Part shown: in pieces, positions 1-6,697 of the stretch
Position numbering within the stretch: position 1 is the first letter of the stretch
Layout: every line of letters starts with the position of its first letter
Source of the DNA: Pseudazoarcus sp963975885
GTDB taxonomy: Bacteria > Pseudomonadota > Gammaproteobacteria > Burkholderiales > Rhodocyclaceae
Direction: 5' to 3'
Length of the DNA stretch: 64,000 nt
Assembly: GCA_963975885.1 (NCBI GenBank)
Contig: CAXBIS010000005.1
Span: forward strand, 124,001 to 188,000
Notes under the pieces: model-generated
Database searches by the model: none
What the model was told of the DNA's origin: nothing
Seen by the model: only the letters and a program-made list of their open reading frames with translations
Made by a program: the position numbers and the translations under genes

Positions 1-1132
1 GCTGACCGCCGGCGAGCTGGCCTGGTTGATCGAGACGCGCAGCGCGTCGGCCGTGACCGGCGCGCTGCAGGAGCTGGTGGACTACACGGTGCGCGTTGTG
101 TGCGTCTCGGAGCTGATCAGCGGAGAAGCGGCCGAGCTGACGGTAACGGCACAGGGCAAGCACCTGCCGCCCGGTAACGTGCCGTCGGTATCGGGCTTCG
201 AGGTGGGCGGGCAAGTGCGCCTGCAGTGGAAGCCGGCCGTGGACATCGACATATGGCGCTATGAGGTGCGCTACGTGAGCGTGGGCGGCGAGTGGGCGCA
301 GGCGCGCCTGATCGACCGCGTGGACGGCTTGCGCCTGGTGGCCGGAATCGTGCCGGCCGGCACGTGGGATTTTCTGGTGCGAGCCATCGACAGCGTGGGG
401 CAGTACTCGCCGGACGATGCACGCACGACGATTACGGTAACGCTCGACGACGATTCCTTCCTGGTCGACGAGGTGGAGGTGCAAGCGCCCGTGACCAGCG
501 GCATGGCGCAATACCGCCTGGGCCGGGCGGATGCCGCGCGGCGCTGGGCTACCGAAGATGGCGGCACCGTGGCCGACAAGTTCGCCGGCGCGCTGACCGA
601 CTACGCGCAGCCGATGGCCGCCTACAACGACACCGACAGCGCGTGGCTGAGCGAGGCGGTGGACTTCGGCCTGGCGCTGTCGGGTAACTGGAGCGGTGAG
701 CTGACGCTGCACGCGATCTCGGGCGACGTGCCGGCCACCGCCATCGACTTGTCGCCGGACGCAGGCACGTGGACGTCGTACCCGGAGATGGTCGCCAAGA
801 CGTCGGCGCGCTTTGCGCGCATCGGCGCCAGTGCGCTGGCCCCGGACGCCTTCGCGGTAACGCTGCCGGAGGGCGCAATCCGCATCGACGCGACGCCGCG
901 CACCGAATCGGGCGAAGGCGCGAGCGCTGCGAGCGGTGCGACCACCGTCACGCTGCAGCACACATACGCGGCCGTGAAGAGCATCACGATCACGCCGCTG
1001 GGCACGACGCCGCGTACCTACAGCGTGGACAACATCCAGCCCGGTGCGCCGACGATTTTTGATGTGTATCTGTTCGACATGACCGGCGTGCAGGTGGCCG
1101 CGCCGTTCCGCTGGCAATTCAACGGAGTGTGA
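1..1132 (+). CDS. Phage tail tip/fibre protein, C-terminal part (5' end off window)
   Basis: The reading frame is open from base 2, so the gene begins upstream of the window; the first start-like codon (TTG at 26) is not convincing. The visible ~375 residues contain a fibronectin type III-like stretch (around residues 50-140 of the visible part, with WKPAVDIDIWRYEVRY and a later WDFLVRAIDSVGQYS). A beta-rich C-terminus follows. FN3-bearing proteins of this kind are typical of gpJ-like central tail tip (host specificity) proteins of siphophages. The gene is followed after 4 bp by another small tail gene on the same strand. The product is expected in the virion tail tip. Family placement is from composition and context. 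Confidence 0.65.
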   Translation, partial: LTAGELAWLIETRSASAVTGALQELVDYTVRVVCVSELISGEAAELTVTAQGKHLPPGNVPSVSGFEVGGQVRLQWKPAVDIDIWRYEVRYVSVGGEWAQARLIDRVDGLRLVAGIVPAGTWDFLVRAIDSVGQYSPDDARTTITVTLDDDSFLVDEVEVQAPVTSGMAQYRLGRADAARRWATEDGGTVADKFAGALTDYAQPMAAYNDTDSAWLSEAVDFGLALSGNWSGELTLHAISGDVPATAIDLSPDAGTWTSYPEMVAKTSARFARIGASALAPDAFAVTLPEGAIRIDATPRTESGEGASAASGATTVTLQHTYAAVKSITITPLGTTPRTYSVDNIQPGAPTIFDVYLFDMTGVQVAAPFRWQFNGV

Positions 1133-1136
1133 GCAC

Positions 1137-1502
1137 GTGAGTTACCCCCATTTCGACCCCGCCCGACCGGACGCCGTGACCGAGAACATCACGCAGTTCG
1201 CCGCCGGCATTCGCGAGAACCTGGCCGCGCTGCGTGACATCGTGCTACTGGGCGTCGCGCCAGGCTGGAGCTACTCCACCCTCGACGGCACACCGGAGGA
1301 GCCGGCCTACCTGTTCTGGGCCAAGGGCGGCGAGTTCATCCGCGCGGCCTGCACGTGGGGCGACACGGGCGGCGAAGCCGGCAATCTGACCGAGGCGGTG
1401 TACGCCTACAGCGATGACGGAGGGCTGAGCTGGCACCCCATGGGCACCTACACCATCACCTACAACGCGAGCGGCGACGTTACCTCCGCCGTCTGGAGCT
1501 GA
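1137..1502 (+). CDS. Small phage tail-region protein, hypothetical
   Basis: 121 residues, GTG start 4 bp after the preceding tail gene, so very likely co-translated with it. The protein is acidic and beta-rich with many aromatic residues (for example PGWSYSTLDG and DDGGLSWHPMGTYT). It has no membrane segment or signal peptide. The family is not recognised. Position between a tail tip protein and a fibre-like protein suggests a minor tail or fibre-associated part of prophage A. Confidence 0.6.
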   Translation: MSYPHFDPARPDAVTENITQFAAGIRENLAALRDIVLLGVAPGWSYSTLDGTPEEPAYLFWAKGGEFIRAACTWGDTGGEAGNLTEAVYAYSDDGGLSWHPMGTYTITYNASGDVTSAVWS

Positions 1503-1506
1503 CCGC

Positions 1507-2052
1507 ATGTGGACACTGTTCGCCGGAGTCCCCGGCAAGATCAAGGCCATTCAGGCGGCGATTGCCGCGCTGGGCGATACCTACGTCGTGCGAGCGCGCT
1601 CGATCAGTGCGGGCACGGGCTTGTCCGGCGGTGGAAACCTGACGGCCGACCGCACGTTGTCGTTCCACACCACGTGGGGCGACGCCCGATATGCCCCGAG
1701 AACCGCTATCCCGTATGCGTTACTGCCGGCGACAGGCGACCTGGTTGCCGTAACCATGTCGGGCAGCCCGACGACGGTGGTGCTGGACTTCGGCACAGGC
1801 GTCGCCCAGCGCCTGAACGTATCCGGTGGATCGGGCCAGCAGACGCTGCGCATCAACGCCACGTGGCCGACCGACGGCACGTATTACGTGCGGGTGTTCA
1901 ACGACCGGGTGGGCTATCTGAACATCACCATTCAGGGGACCGCGCTGCGCTTGGGCGCGGCGAACCCGAGGATTGACTCAAACTCGGATGGACTGATCAG
2001 CGTGCGGGTAATTGCCGGGGTGCCCTACCTGACCGGCGGCACCTTCGGTTGA
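1507..2052 (+). CDS. Tail fibre-like protein
   Basis: 181 residues. Residues around 32-52 carry the stretch SISAGTGLSGGGNLTADRT, a glycine-rich pattern common in phage tail fibre shafts and fibre-linked proteins. The remainder is rich in Thr, Ser, Gly and short beta strands. It starts with ATG 4 bp after the preceding stop, in the same operon as the tail tip gene. Role as a receptor-contacting fibre part is inferred from the motif and the neighbours; the receptor is unknown. Confidence 0.6.
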   Translation: MWTLFAGVPGKIKAIQAAIAALGDTYVVRARSISAGTGLSGGGNLTADRTLSFHTTWGDARYAPRTAIPYALLPATGDLVAVTMSGSPTTVVLDFGTGVAQRLNVSGGSGQQTLRINATWPTDGTYYVRVFNDRVGYLNITIQGTALRLGAANPRIDSNSDGLISVRVIAGVPYLTGGTFG

Positions 2053-2062
2053 GGACGAAGCG

Positions 2063-2392
2063 ATGAACTCGGAATCGATCCACGTCAAATCCGGCACAAC
2101 CGTTTCGGGCGGCTCGAGCGTGACCCGCACGCACAGCGGAAGCGCGATGCCGAGGCTGGGCTACCCCTTCGTGCTCGGATCGAGCTACTGGTCGTGTTCG
2201 GTGTCGGGCGACGGTGTGGTCTCGGACGGCTGGTATCAGCAAAGCGTGACGCTGCAAGCGAACTACGAGAGCGTGCTGTGCGAAGGCACCCGCTACGCGA
2301 GCACCGGCCCGGACTTTGCGCCGTATCCGAACATCACCTTCGGCGACATGACCTGCACGGTCCAGGTGCATCCGCACCTCTACATGCTATGA
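2063..2392 (+). CDS. Hypothetical tail-region protein
   Basis: 109 residues, no recognised family. Its last codons overlap the next start in an ATGA arrangement (2389-2392), which points to translational coupling. Composition is polar, Ser/Gly/Tyr-rich with three cysteines (for example SYWSCSV and MTCTVQVH). No signal peptide or membrane segment is seen. By position it belongs to the distal tail operon of prophage A. Confidence 0.55.
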   Translation: MNSESIHVKSGTTVSGGSSVTRTHSGSAMPRLGYPFVLGSSYWSCSVSGDGVVSDGWYQQSVTLQANYESVLCEGTRYASTGPDFAPYPNITFGDMTCTVQVHPHLYML

Positions 2393-2913
2393 GCTACCGA
2401 TTGCATCCGGTTCACGGCGTGCTGCGGATCGACACCGACGAACACATCACCGACCGATCCCATGCGGGCTGGCCGGCCTATCAGCAATGGCTGCGCGACG
2501 GCAACGTGCCGGCGCCGGCCGAGCCGGAACCGGCGCCGCTGGACGCGCTCCACGCTCGCGTGCGCTCGCACATCAACATCGAGCGCAACCGGCGCGAGTT
2601 GGGCGGCTTCGAGTATCAGGGGCGCACGATCGACAGCGACGTGGCGTCCGTGTTGCGCATCGCCTCCGGAGCATCGACCGCGACGGCCGCCGCGATGTTT
2701 GAGCAGCCATGGTCCGTGGAATGGACCTGCGCCGACGACAGCACCTTGATGCTGGACGCCAACGGCATGATCGCCATGCTGGCCGCGCTGGCTGAATACG
2801 CCGACGCCGTGCACCAGCACGCCCGCGCGCTCAAGGCCGCAGCGCATGCGCTGCATCTGGCCGGCGATCGCGCCGGGCTGGAAGAATTCGACGTCACGGC
2901 CGGTTGGCCGTGA
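2389..2913 (+). CDS. DUF4376-like phage protein
   Basis: 174 residues from the ATG at 2389, which overlaps the previous stop. The C-terminal half has the DUF4376 pattern: RNRRELGGFEYQGRTIDSD, then a central WSVEWTCAD strand and a helical HVxxxxARALKAAAHAL-type end. DUF4376 proteins are frequent next to phage tail fibre genes and are thought to be small tail or fibre-assembly accessories, but their function is not established. This is the last tail gene of A before the Com cassette. Confidence 0.65.
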   Translation: MSYRLHPVHGVLRIDTDEHITDRSHAGWPAYQQWLRDGNVPAPAEPEPAPLDALHARVRSHINIERNRRELGGFEYQGRTIDSDVASVLRIASGASTATAAAMFEQPWSVEWTCADDSTLMLDANGMIAMLAALAEYADAVHQHARALKAAAHALHLAGDRAGLEEFDVTAGWP

Positions 2914-3049
2914 TGGGAGAAAGACGGGCGACGTGGCCGGGTGTTGCAGCACCCGACCACGCCCCGAACCTGCAGGACTAGTCTGCAAGCCGGCAAGGCC
3001 CGCCACCCAGGTACCAGGGCGGGCCGAAGCCTACACGAAAGGGCTTGCA

Positions 3050-3250
3050 ATGAAAGAACTTCGCTGCGGCAACTGCCGCCGCCTGCTGGCCCGTGGCCAG
3101 CCCAGCAACATCGAGATCAAGTGTCCGCGCTGCGGACACCTCAACCTCTTTAACAACCCGAAGGCCATCGAGCCTCCGAGCGCCTCGAGCGCTACCATCG
3201 GAGAACCGAATGGCACCCGCAAAACCCGCCCGACCGGCCCCCGGCCGTAA
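3050..3250 (+). CDS. com: Com-like zinc-finger translational regulator
   Basis: 66 residues from ATG 3050. The N-terminus reads MKELRCGNCRRLLARG, followed by IEIKCPRCGHLNLF. C6, C9, C25 and C28 form a CxxC...CxxC zinc site with the spacing and surrounding residues of phage Mu Com. In Mu, Com binds the mom mRNA and opens a hairpin that hides the mom start, so that the DNA-modification enzyme Mom is made late in infection. Here the gene is preceded by two strong hairpins (2950-3030) and followed by a 53-codon gene and the ABC/GNAT fusion. It probably controls their translation; that is inference from the Mu parallel. Confidence 0.8.
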   Translation: MKELRCGNCRRLLARGQPSNIEIKCPRCGHLNLFNNPKAIEPPSASSATIGEPNGTRKTRPTGPRP

Positions 3251-3371
3251 CGGCTTCAAGTACCGCCCGCGCTTCGGCGTGATCGTCTTGTGTCGCGACG
3301 AGCTGCACCAGCGCGACGTCTACACCGCGCTCAAGGCGGCCGGCTACAAACTCAAGGTGGTGGCCGTATGA
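3210..3371 (+). CDS. Small basic protein of the Com cassette
   Basis: 53 residues from ATG 3210, overlapping the 3' end of com by 41 bp in another frame. Its stop overlaps the next start (ATGA at 3368-3371). The protein is basic and compact, with GRNGFKYRPRFGVIVLCRDE in the middle and a TALKAAGYKLKVVAV end. It has no known domain. The tight overlap on both sides indicates that com, this gene and the ABC/GNAT gene are translated as one unit. It may be an RNA- or DNA-binding partner of the cassette. Confidence 0.6.
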   Translation: MAPAKPARPAPGRNGFKYRPRFGVIVLCRDELHQRDVYTALKAAGYKLKVVAV

Positions 3372-4495
3372 AGATCCGCGTTCGCCACCGCTGCAACGAG
3401 GCGACCACCTACCGCGCCGCGCGCGTGAAGTCGCTCTTCAACGTCGAGTCCGGCGCTCGCTTCGAACTCGACGCCGAGTTGCCGATCGAGGACACGGACT
3501 GGCGCATCGGCGTAATCGTCGGCCCATCCGGCTCGGGCAAGACCAGCCTCGGCCGGGAAATCGGCCCGTTGTACGCGCCGACGTGGCCGGTCAATCGCGC
3601 CATCGTCGACGCCATCGCACCGGCAGGGTCGTTCGACGATGTGACCGCCGCGCTGTCCGCCGTAGGCTTGGGCAGTGTGCCCACGTGGTTGCGCCCGTTC
3701 GGCGTGCTATCCAACGGCGAGCAGTTCCGCGCGACGCTCGCACGCCTGGTGTGCGAGGCGCCGGCACTGGCCGTCGTTGACGAATTCTCCAGCGTGGTCG
3801 ACCGGCGCATCGCTCAGGTGGGCGCCGGCGCGTTCGCCAAGGCGTGGCGCCGCACGGCCGGACAAGTCGTGCTGCTGTCCTGCCACTACGACGTGCTCGA
3901 CTGGCTGCAGCCGGATTGGGTCTTCGACACCGCCACGGGCGTATTCGACAGGGGGTCGGTTCGACGCCGCCCGCGCCTGCACTTGGAAATTGAGGAAACC
4001 GACTGGCGCCACTGGCCGCACTTTGAGCCGCATCACTATCTGAAGCTGCCGCGCATGATCGCCTCCACCAACTACGTCGGCTGGATCGACGGCGAGCCGG
4101 TCGCACACGTCGCGTTCAGCACCCGGCCGGGACTGATCGAGGCCCGCGCCTGCCGGCTGGTCGTCATGCCCGAATGGCAAGGCGCCGGCGTCGGCCTGCG
4201 CTTCCTCGACGCCGTCTGCCAGGCATGGCTCGACGGCCGCAACCGCTACCGCCTCCCACTGCGAACCCTGTTCCACACCAGCCACCCCGGCCTCGCCACC
4301 GCCCTGCGTCGGCGACCGGGGTGGACTCAGGTCTCAGCGACTCTATGCGGCGACAACAAAGCCCGCAGCATCGACACAATGACGGCCGCGAGACTACGCA
4401 AAGGACAGCCCGCCAACTCAGGCAGCGGGTTCGGGGGACACTTCAGAGCGGTGCAGGGATTCCGCTACCTCGGGACGGGCAGCGGCACGCAGTGA
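3368..4495 (+). CDS. ABC-ATPase/GNAT fusion protein, Mom-like
   Basis: 375 residues. An ABC-type ATPase domain comes first: Walker A GPSGSGKTS (about residues 52-60), signature LSNGEQ, Walker B LAVVDEFSS and an H-loop LLSCHYD. There are no membrane segments, so it is not a transporter. A GNAT-type acyltransferase domain follows (about residues 215-345) with the acyl-CoA-binding motif RLVVMPEWQGAGVGLRF. Phage Mu Mom, which modifies adenine in DNA, has been predicted to have a GNAT-like fold, and Mu mom is likewise preceded by com. The com-to-GNAT order here therefore suggests a Mom-type DNA-modification or related anti-restriction role. The reaction is not shown by the sequence. The C-terminus looks complete (GGHFRAVQGFRYLG). 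Confidence 0.7.
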   Translation: MKIRVRHRCNEATTYRAARVKSLFNVESGARFELDAELPIEDTDWRIGVIVGPSGSGKTSLGREIGPLYAPTWPVNRAIVDAIAPAGSFDDVTAALSAVGLGSVPTWLRPFGVLSNGEQFRATLARLVCEAPALAVVDEFSSVVDRRIAQVGAGAFAKAWRRTAGQVVLLSCHYDVLDWLQPDWVFDTATGVFDRGSVRRRPRLHLEIEETDWRHWPHFEPHHYLKLPRMIASTNYVGWIDGEPVAHVAFSTRPGLIEARACRLVVMPEWQGAGVGLRFLDAVCQAWLDGRNRYRLPLRTLFHTSHPGLATALRRRPGWTQVSATLCGDNKARSIDTMTAARLRKGQPANSGSGFGGHFRAVQGFRYLGTGSGTQ

Positions 4496-4497
4496 CA

Positions 4498-4797
4498 AAA
4501 CGCGCGCAAAACAGTGACAAAACGGCCGCGCGCTTACACCCACGCACCGCCACCGGCCCCTGGCTGGTGCAGACCGACAAGGGCCAGCCGCTCACGCACA
4601 CGATGCTGCGCACCAGATTCGACGACGCGCGCGACACCAGCGGACAGACCTGGCAATTCCGCGACCTGAGATCCAAAGCCGCAACCGACGTCGATGACGT
4701 GCGCCGCGCGCAGGAACTGCTCGGCCACTCGACCGAGGCCACCACGGCCGGCATCTACCGCCGCCGACGCGGCAACAAGGTCGCGCCGGTGCGCTGA
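4498..4797 (+). pseudogene. Truncated tyrosine integrase, C-terminal fragment
   Basis: From about 4555 to the stop at 4797 the translation matches the last ~80 residues of the intact integrase at 44452-44688 almost exactly. It keeps the RDLRSKAATD box, the LLGHSTEATT box and the catalytic Tyr in GIYRRR. The N-terminal two thirds, including the first catalytic Arg region, are absent, and the sequence before 4555 is unrelated. This is the remnant of prophage A's own integrase, lost by deletion or recombination. It lies directly before the tRNA-derived repeat, as the intact copy does. Confidence 0.8.
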
Positions 4798-4799
4798 TT

Positions 4800-4822
4800 A
4801 TTTGTGAACGGATTTGTGAACG
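4800..4822 (+). repeat. Tandem ATTTGTGAACG repeats, probable integrase arm sites (A)
   Basis: ATTTGTGAACG occurs at 4800-4810 and again at 4812-4822, a 12-bp period, just after the integrase fragment. The equivalent place in prophage B has GTTTGTAACGC twice with the same period (44689-44711). Their position between int and the core repeat fits arm-type integrase binding sites. Confidence 0.45.
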
Positions 4823-4864
4823 CGCAAAAACAAAGCGCGACTCTCATCTCTGAAAGCCGCGCCA

Positions 4865-4913
4865 ATACTGGTGCTGCTGGCCGGAATCGAACTGGCGACC
4901 TACTGATTACGAA
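4865..4913. repeat. att core repeat: tRNA-Thr 3'-end duplication
   Basis: 49 bases identical to 44754-44802. The repeat is the 3' half of tRNA-Thr(CGT) read on the - strand, from the CCA end through the anticodon. After 4913 the sequence leaves the tRNA, so there is no functional tRNA here. It marks the junction between prophage A and prophage B. Confidence 0.9.
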
Positions 4914-4955
4914 GGATCTTCTATTTTCAGCCGAATCAATTACATAGGCGCTAAT

Positions 4956-5020
4956 CGGTCACAAACACAGCGAGCCGCAATCCCAGTGTTTTCGCGGTTT
5001 GATTTTGGCGTTTGTGACCG
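4956..5020. repeat. Inverted repeat CGGTCACAAAC / GTTTGTGACCG near left att
   Basis: Perfect 11-bp inverted arms at 4956-4966 and 5010-5020. They contain the same TTTGTGA core as the tandem repeats next to the integrase fragment of A. The location just inside the left end of prophage B suggests integrase or excisionase arm sites. The remaining 4798-5172 stretch holds no gene: it carries the att repeat, these arms and a promoter. Confidence 0.4.
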
Positions 5021-5076
5021 GTTTTCGGGCCGCCCCGCCCCGCCGTGACTTTTTTCACGCACCCCGAAAAAAGTGC

Positions 5077-5104
5077 TTGACGTACTCTTTTAAATGATTA
5101 CAAT
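5077..5104 (+). promoter_or_regulatory. Sigma70 promoter for left-end module
   Basis: TTGACG at 5077-5082 and TACAAT at 5099-5104 with a 16-bp spacer, inside a locally AT-rich stretch, about 65 bp before the start at 5173. It has no copy of the TAGCC-N3-GGCTA operator, so it may fire in the lysogen. Confidence 0.6.
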
Positions 5105-5172
5105 AGAGTCATGGGATGCAGCAAAGCAGACCACCGCCCCGGCGGCACCGGGATTCCGAAAGGAGCAAGATC

Positions 5173-5487
5173 ATGAGCAAAATCACTCTCCGCACCATCG
5201 AAGCCAAAAACCTCACCATTAGCGCCGATAAAACGGGATGCGTCTGGGTCAATGGCCGCAACGCCGGGCAGCCGGTCAAGCACGACGGACTCGTTTTTGT
5301 CTGGGGCAGCAAGGACGACGGTCTTCCGGTCGGCAGCAAAATCGCCTTGACCGCTGAGCACATGAGCATGATCGCCGCTCACTCTGCCGCATACATCGCA
5401 GAGCGCAAGGAGCAGGCCCGCAAAGAGCGTGAGTACGATCTTTCGCACAACGAGGGCGGCGCCGGATTTAACCCCTTCCGCCAGTAA
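5173..5487 (+). CDS. Hypothetical left-end module protein
   Basis: 104 residues. The ATG at 5173 is chosen over an upstream in-frame ATG at 5116 because AGGAG lies at 5161-5165. The protein has short beta-strand stretches (ITLRTIEAKNLTISAD, GLVFVWGSKDDGLPVG) and a charged helical C-terminus (AERKEQARKEREYD). The family is not recognised. It is the first gene after a consensus-like promoter and reads away from att. Such isolated, independently transcribed genes at prophage ends are often expressed in the lysogen; that is inference. Confidence 0.6.
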   Translation: MSKITLRTIEAKNLTISADKTGCVWVNGRNAGQPVKHDGLVFVWGSKDDGLPVGSKIALTAEHMSMIAAHSAAYIAERKEQARKEREYDLSHNEGGAGFNPFRQ

Positions 5488-5528
5488 TCAAAACAAGCCC
5501 GGCTGAGCCGGGCGCACAGGAGCGCAAC

Positions 5529-6020
5529 ATGAAATCAGTCGTGATCGAGACGCGCGCCGTAGAGCGCGAATACGGATACCCTGGGGTTGAGGCGATCGTA
5601 GATCATCCACAGCACGGTCGGCTATTGGTTATCGACGGCTTTGGCGGAAAAGACTCGCTGCGCGGAGGGGCGGTACGGTTTGAGCACGGCCGCGTCTGCA
5701 AGCTGCTCCCCGAAGACACGTTTGAGGCCCTCGACGCCGAATGGAACGAGTACACATCGGTAATGGATGCCGTAACCAGCGGGCACGACTCCGACCGACC
5801 GCTACTCGACTGGGACGGGATGGCAGTTGCAGGGCTCGCCAAAAGTTGCGGGCTCGACCAATCCGAGGGAGCGAACGTGCATCTACGCGTGCCGGCCGAG
5901 GTCAAGGCCCGCTGGGTGCGAATGAGCCGATCGGACGGGCGCAGGCTCGGCGAATGGCTGGTCGAGCGCATCGAGCGGGCGCTGCGGAAGGAGGATCGAG
6001 ATGGACCGAGTGACCGCTGA
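5529..6020 (+). CDS. Hypothetical protein with ribbon-helix-helix-like C-terminus
   Basis: 163 residues; CAGGAG sits 5 bp before the ATG (5516-5521). The N-terminal ~90 residues form no known domain. The C-terminus, VHLRVPAEVKARWVRMSRS followed by RRLGEWLVERIERAL, looks like an Arc/MetJ-type ribbon-helix-helix (strand, helix, turn, helix). A DNA-binding role is therefore possible. It overlaps the next gene, a KorA-like regulator, by 20 bp, so the two are likely co-expressed. Confidence 0.6.
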   Translation: MKSVVIETRAVEREYGYPGVEAIVDHPQHGRLLVIDGFGGKDSLRGGAVRFEHGRVCKLLPEDTFEALDAEWNEYTSVMDAVTSGHDSDRPLLDWDGMAVAGLAKSCGLDQSEGANVHLRVPAEVKARWVRMSRSDGRRLGEWLVERIERALRKEDRDGPSDR

Positions 6021-6213
6021 GCAATTCGACGCGCTATCTACCCTGCTGCGCCTACGCGACAGTGCGCCACGCGAGGGTGCGCGGCTGGTGCTGGTCGAGG
6101 GTCTGGCGCTGTCTGATGCTGCGCGGGCGGCGGGTGCGGAGCGGCAGAACGTGCATCGTGCTGTGGCGGCGTGTCGGCGTGGGCTGGATCTGGCGCGCGC
6201 CGCTGCCGGCTAG
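6001..6213 (+). CDS. TrfB/KorA-like DNA-binding protein
   Basis: 70 residues. A helix-turn-helix spans about residues 27-62: ARLVLVEGLALSDAARAAG then AERQNVHRAVAACRR. This matches the pattern of the TrfB/KorA DNA-binding domain of plasmid regulators (ARLVLVDG, EAAR, then VSQAV-like recognition helix). It starts inside the preceding gene. It may repress its own module. Its stop codon (6211-6213) overlaps the stop of the opposing gene by two bases. Confidence 0.6.
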   Translation: MDRVTAEQFDALSTLLRLRDSAPREGARLVLVEGLALSDAARAAGAERQNVHRAVAACRRGLDLARAAAG

Positions 6214-6686
6214 ACGTCGATCGCGTCGATTTCGGCGCGCGGTCCGTGAAGCTCGGGCCGATAGATTCCGTGCAGCTCCAGCCACGCCCGCGGGTCGGTC
6301 GTCAGCTCTTGATTGTTGCGCCGCCAGGCCACCCAGCCGCCGACGCGCACGCCGGCATAGATCAGCCAACGGCGCACCAGTCCGACACCGACCGATGCCA
6401 TGGCGTCGAGCAGTTGGCGGTCGGCCTCGGCGCGGCTGATGCCCTGCACGGTGTAGCCGTAGTCGTGCAGGATGGCCGGCCCCTGCTGCTCGGCGACGTC
6501 CGGCGTGATGAGCTTGCCGAGAAACCGGACGCTGTAAAGATCGGTTCGGAAGCCGCGCGGGATCACGGTTTGTGTATCCACGAACATCTGGCCGACGTTG
6601 ATGCGCTCGCGCCATACCAGGTCGGCCATCAACTCGCGGGTGCGCCCCGGGCCGGTCCAAGCGGTGCGCGGGATCGAGTCGAACAT
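6210..6686 (-). CDS. DUF1353 family phage protein
   Basis: 158 residues from ATG at 6686. It has the DUF1353 pattern: an N-terminal WRERINVGQMFVDTQ, then PRGFRTDLYSVRF, and AILHDYGYTVQGISRAEADR with the conserved HD pair. DUF1353 proteins are common near the lysis end of phage late operons; their function is unknown. This is the last gene of the leftward late operon and converges with the + strand left-end module. Confidence 0.75.
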   Translation of the reverse strand: MFDSIPRTAWTGPGRTRELMADLVWRERINVGQMFVDTQTVIPRGFRTDLYSVRFLGKLITPDVAEQQGPAILHDYGYTVQGISRAEADRQLLDAMASVGVGLVRRWLIYAGVRVGGWVAWRRNNQELTTDPRAWLELHGIYRPELHGPRAEIDAIDV

Positions 6687-6697
6687 CGCCCTGCCCC

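Larger units (their letters stand above)
1..4913 (+). mobile_element. Right end of degraded prophage A
   Basis: Tail genes, a Com/ABC-GNAT cassette, an integrase C-terminal fragment and a 49-bp tRNA-Thr 3'-end repeat follow each other on the + strand. The layout (integrase fragment next to the tRNA fragment) mirrors the right end of the neighbouring prophage B. The simplest reading is that A integrated first at tRNA-Thr and B later entered the same site between A and the tRNA. Only the right end is in the window. The missing integrase N-terminus suggests A cannot excise on its own. Confidence 0.75.

Noticed and set aside
4174..4797. 207-codon frame ending in the integrase fragment
   Set aside because: The first half is antisense-like filler overlapping the GNAT domain; only the part after ~4555 matches integrase.
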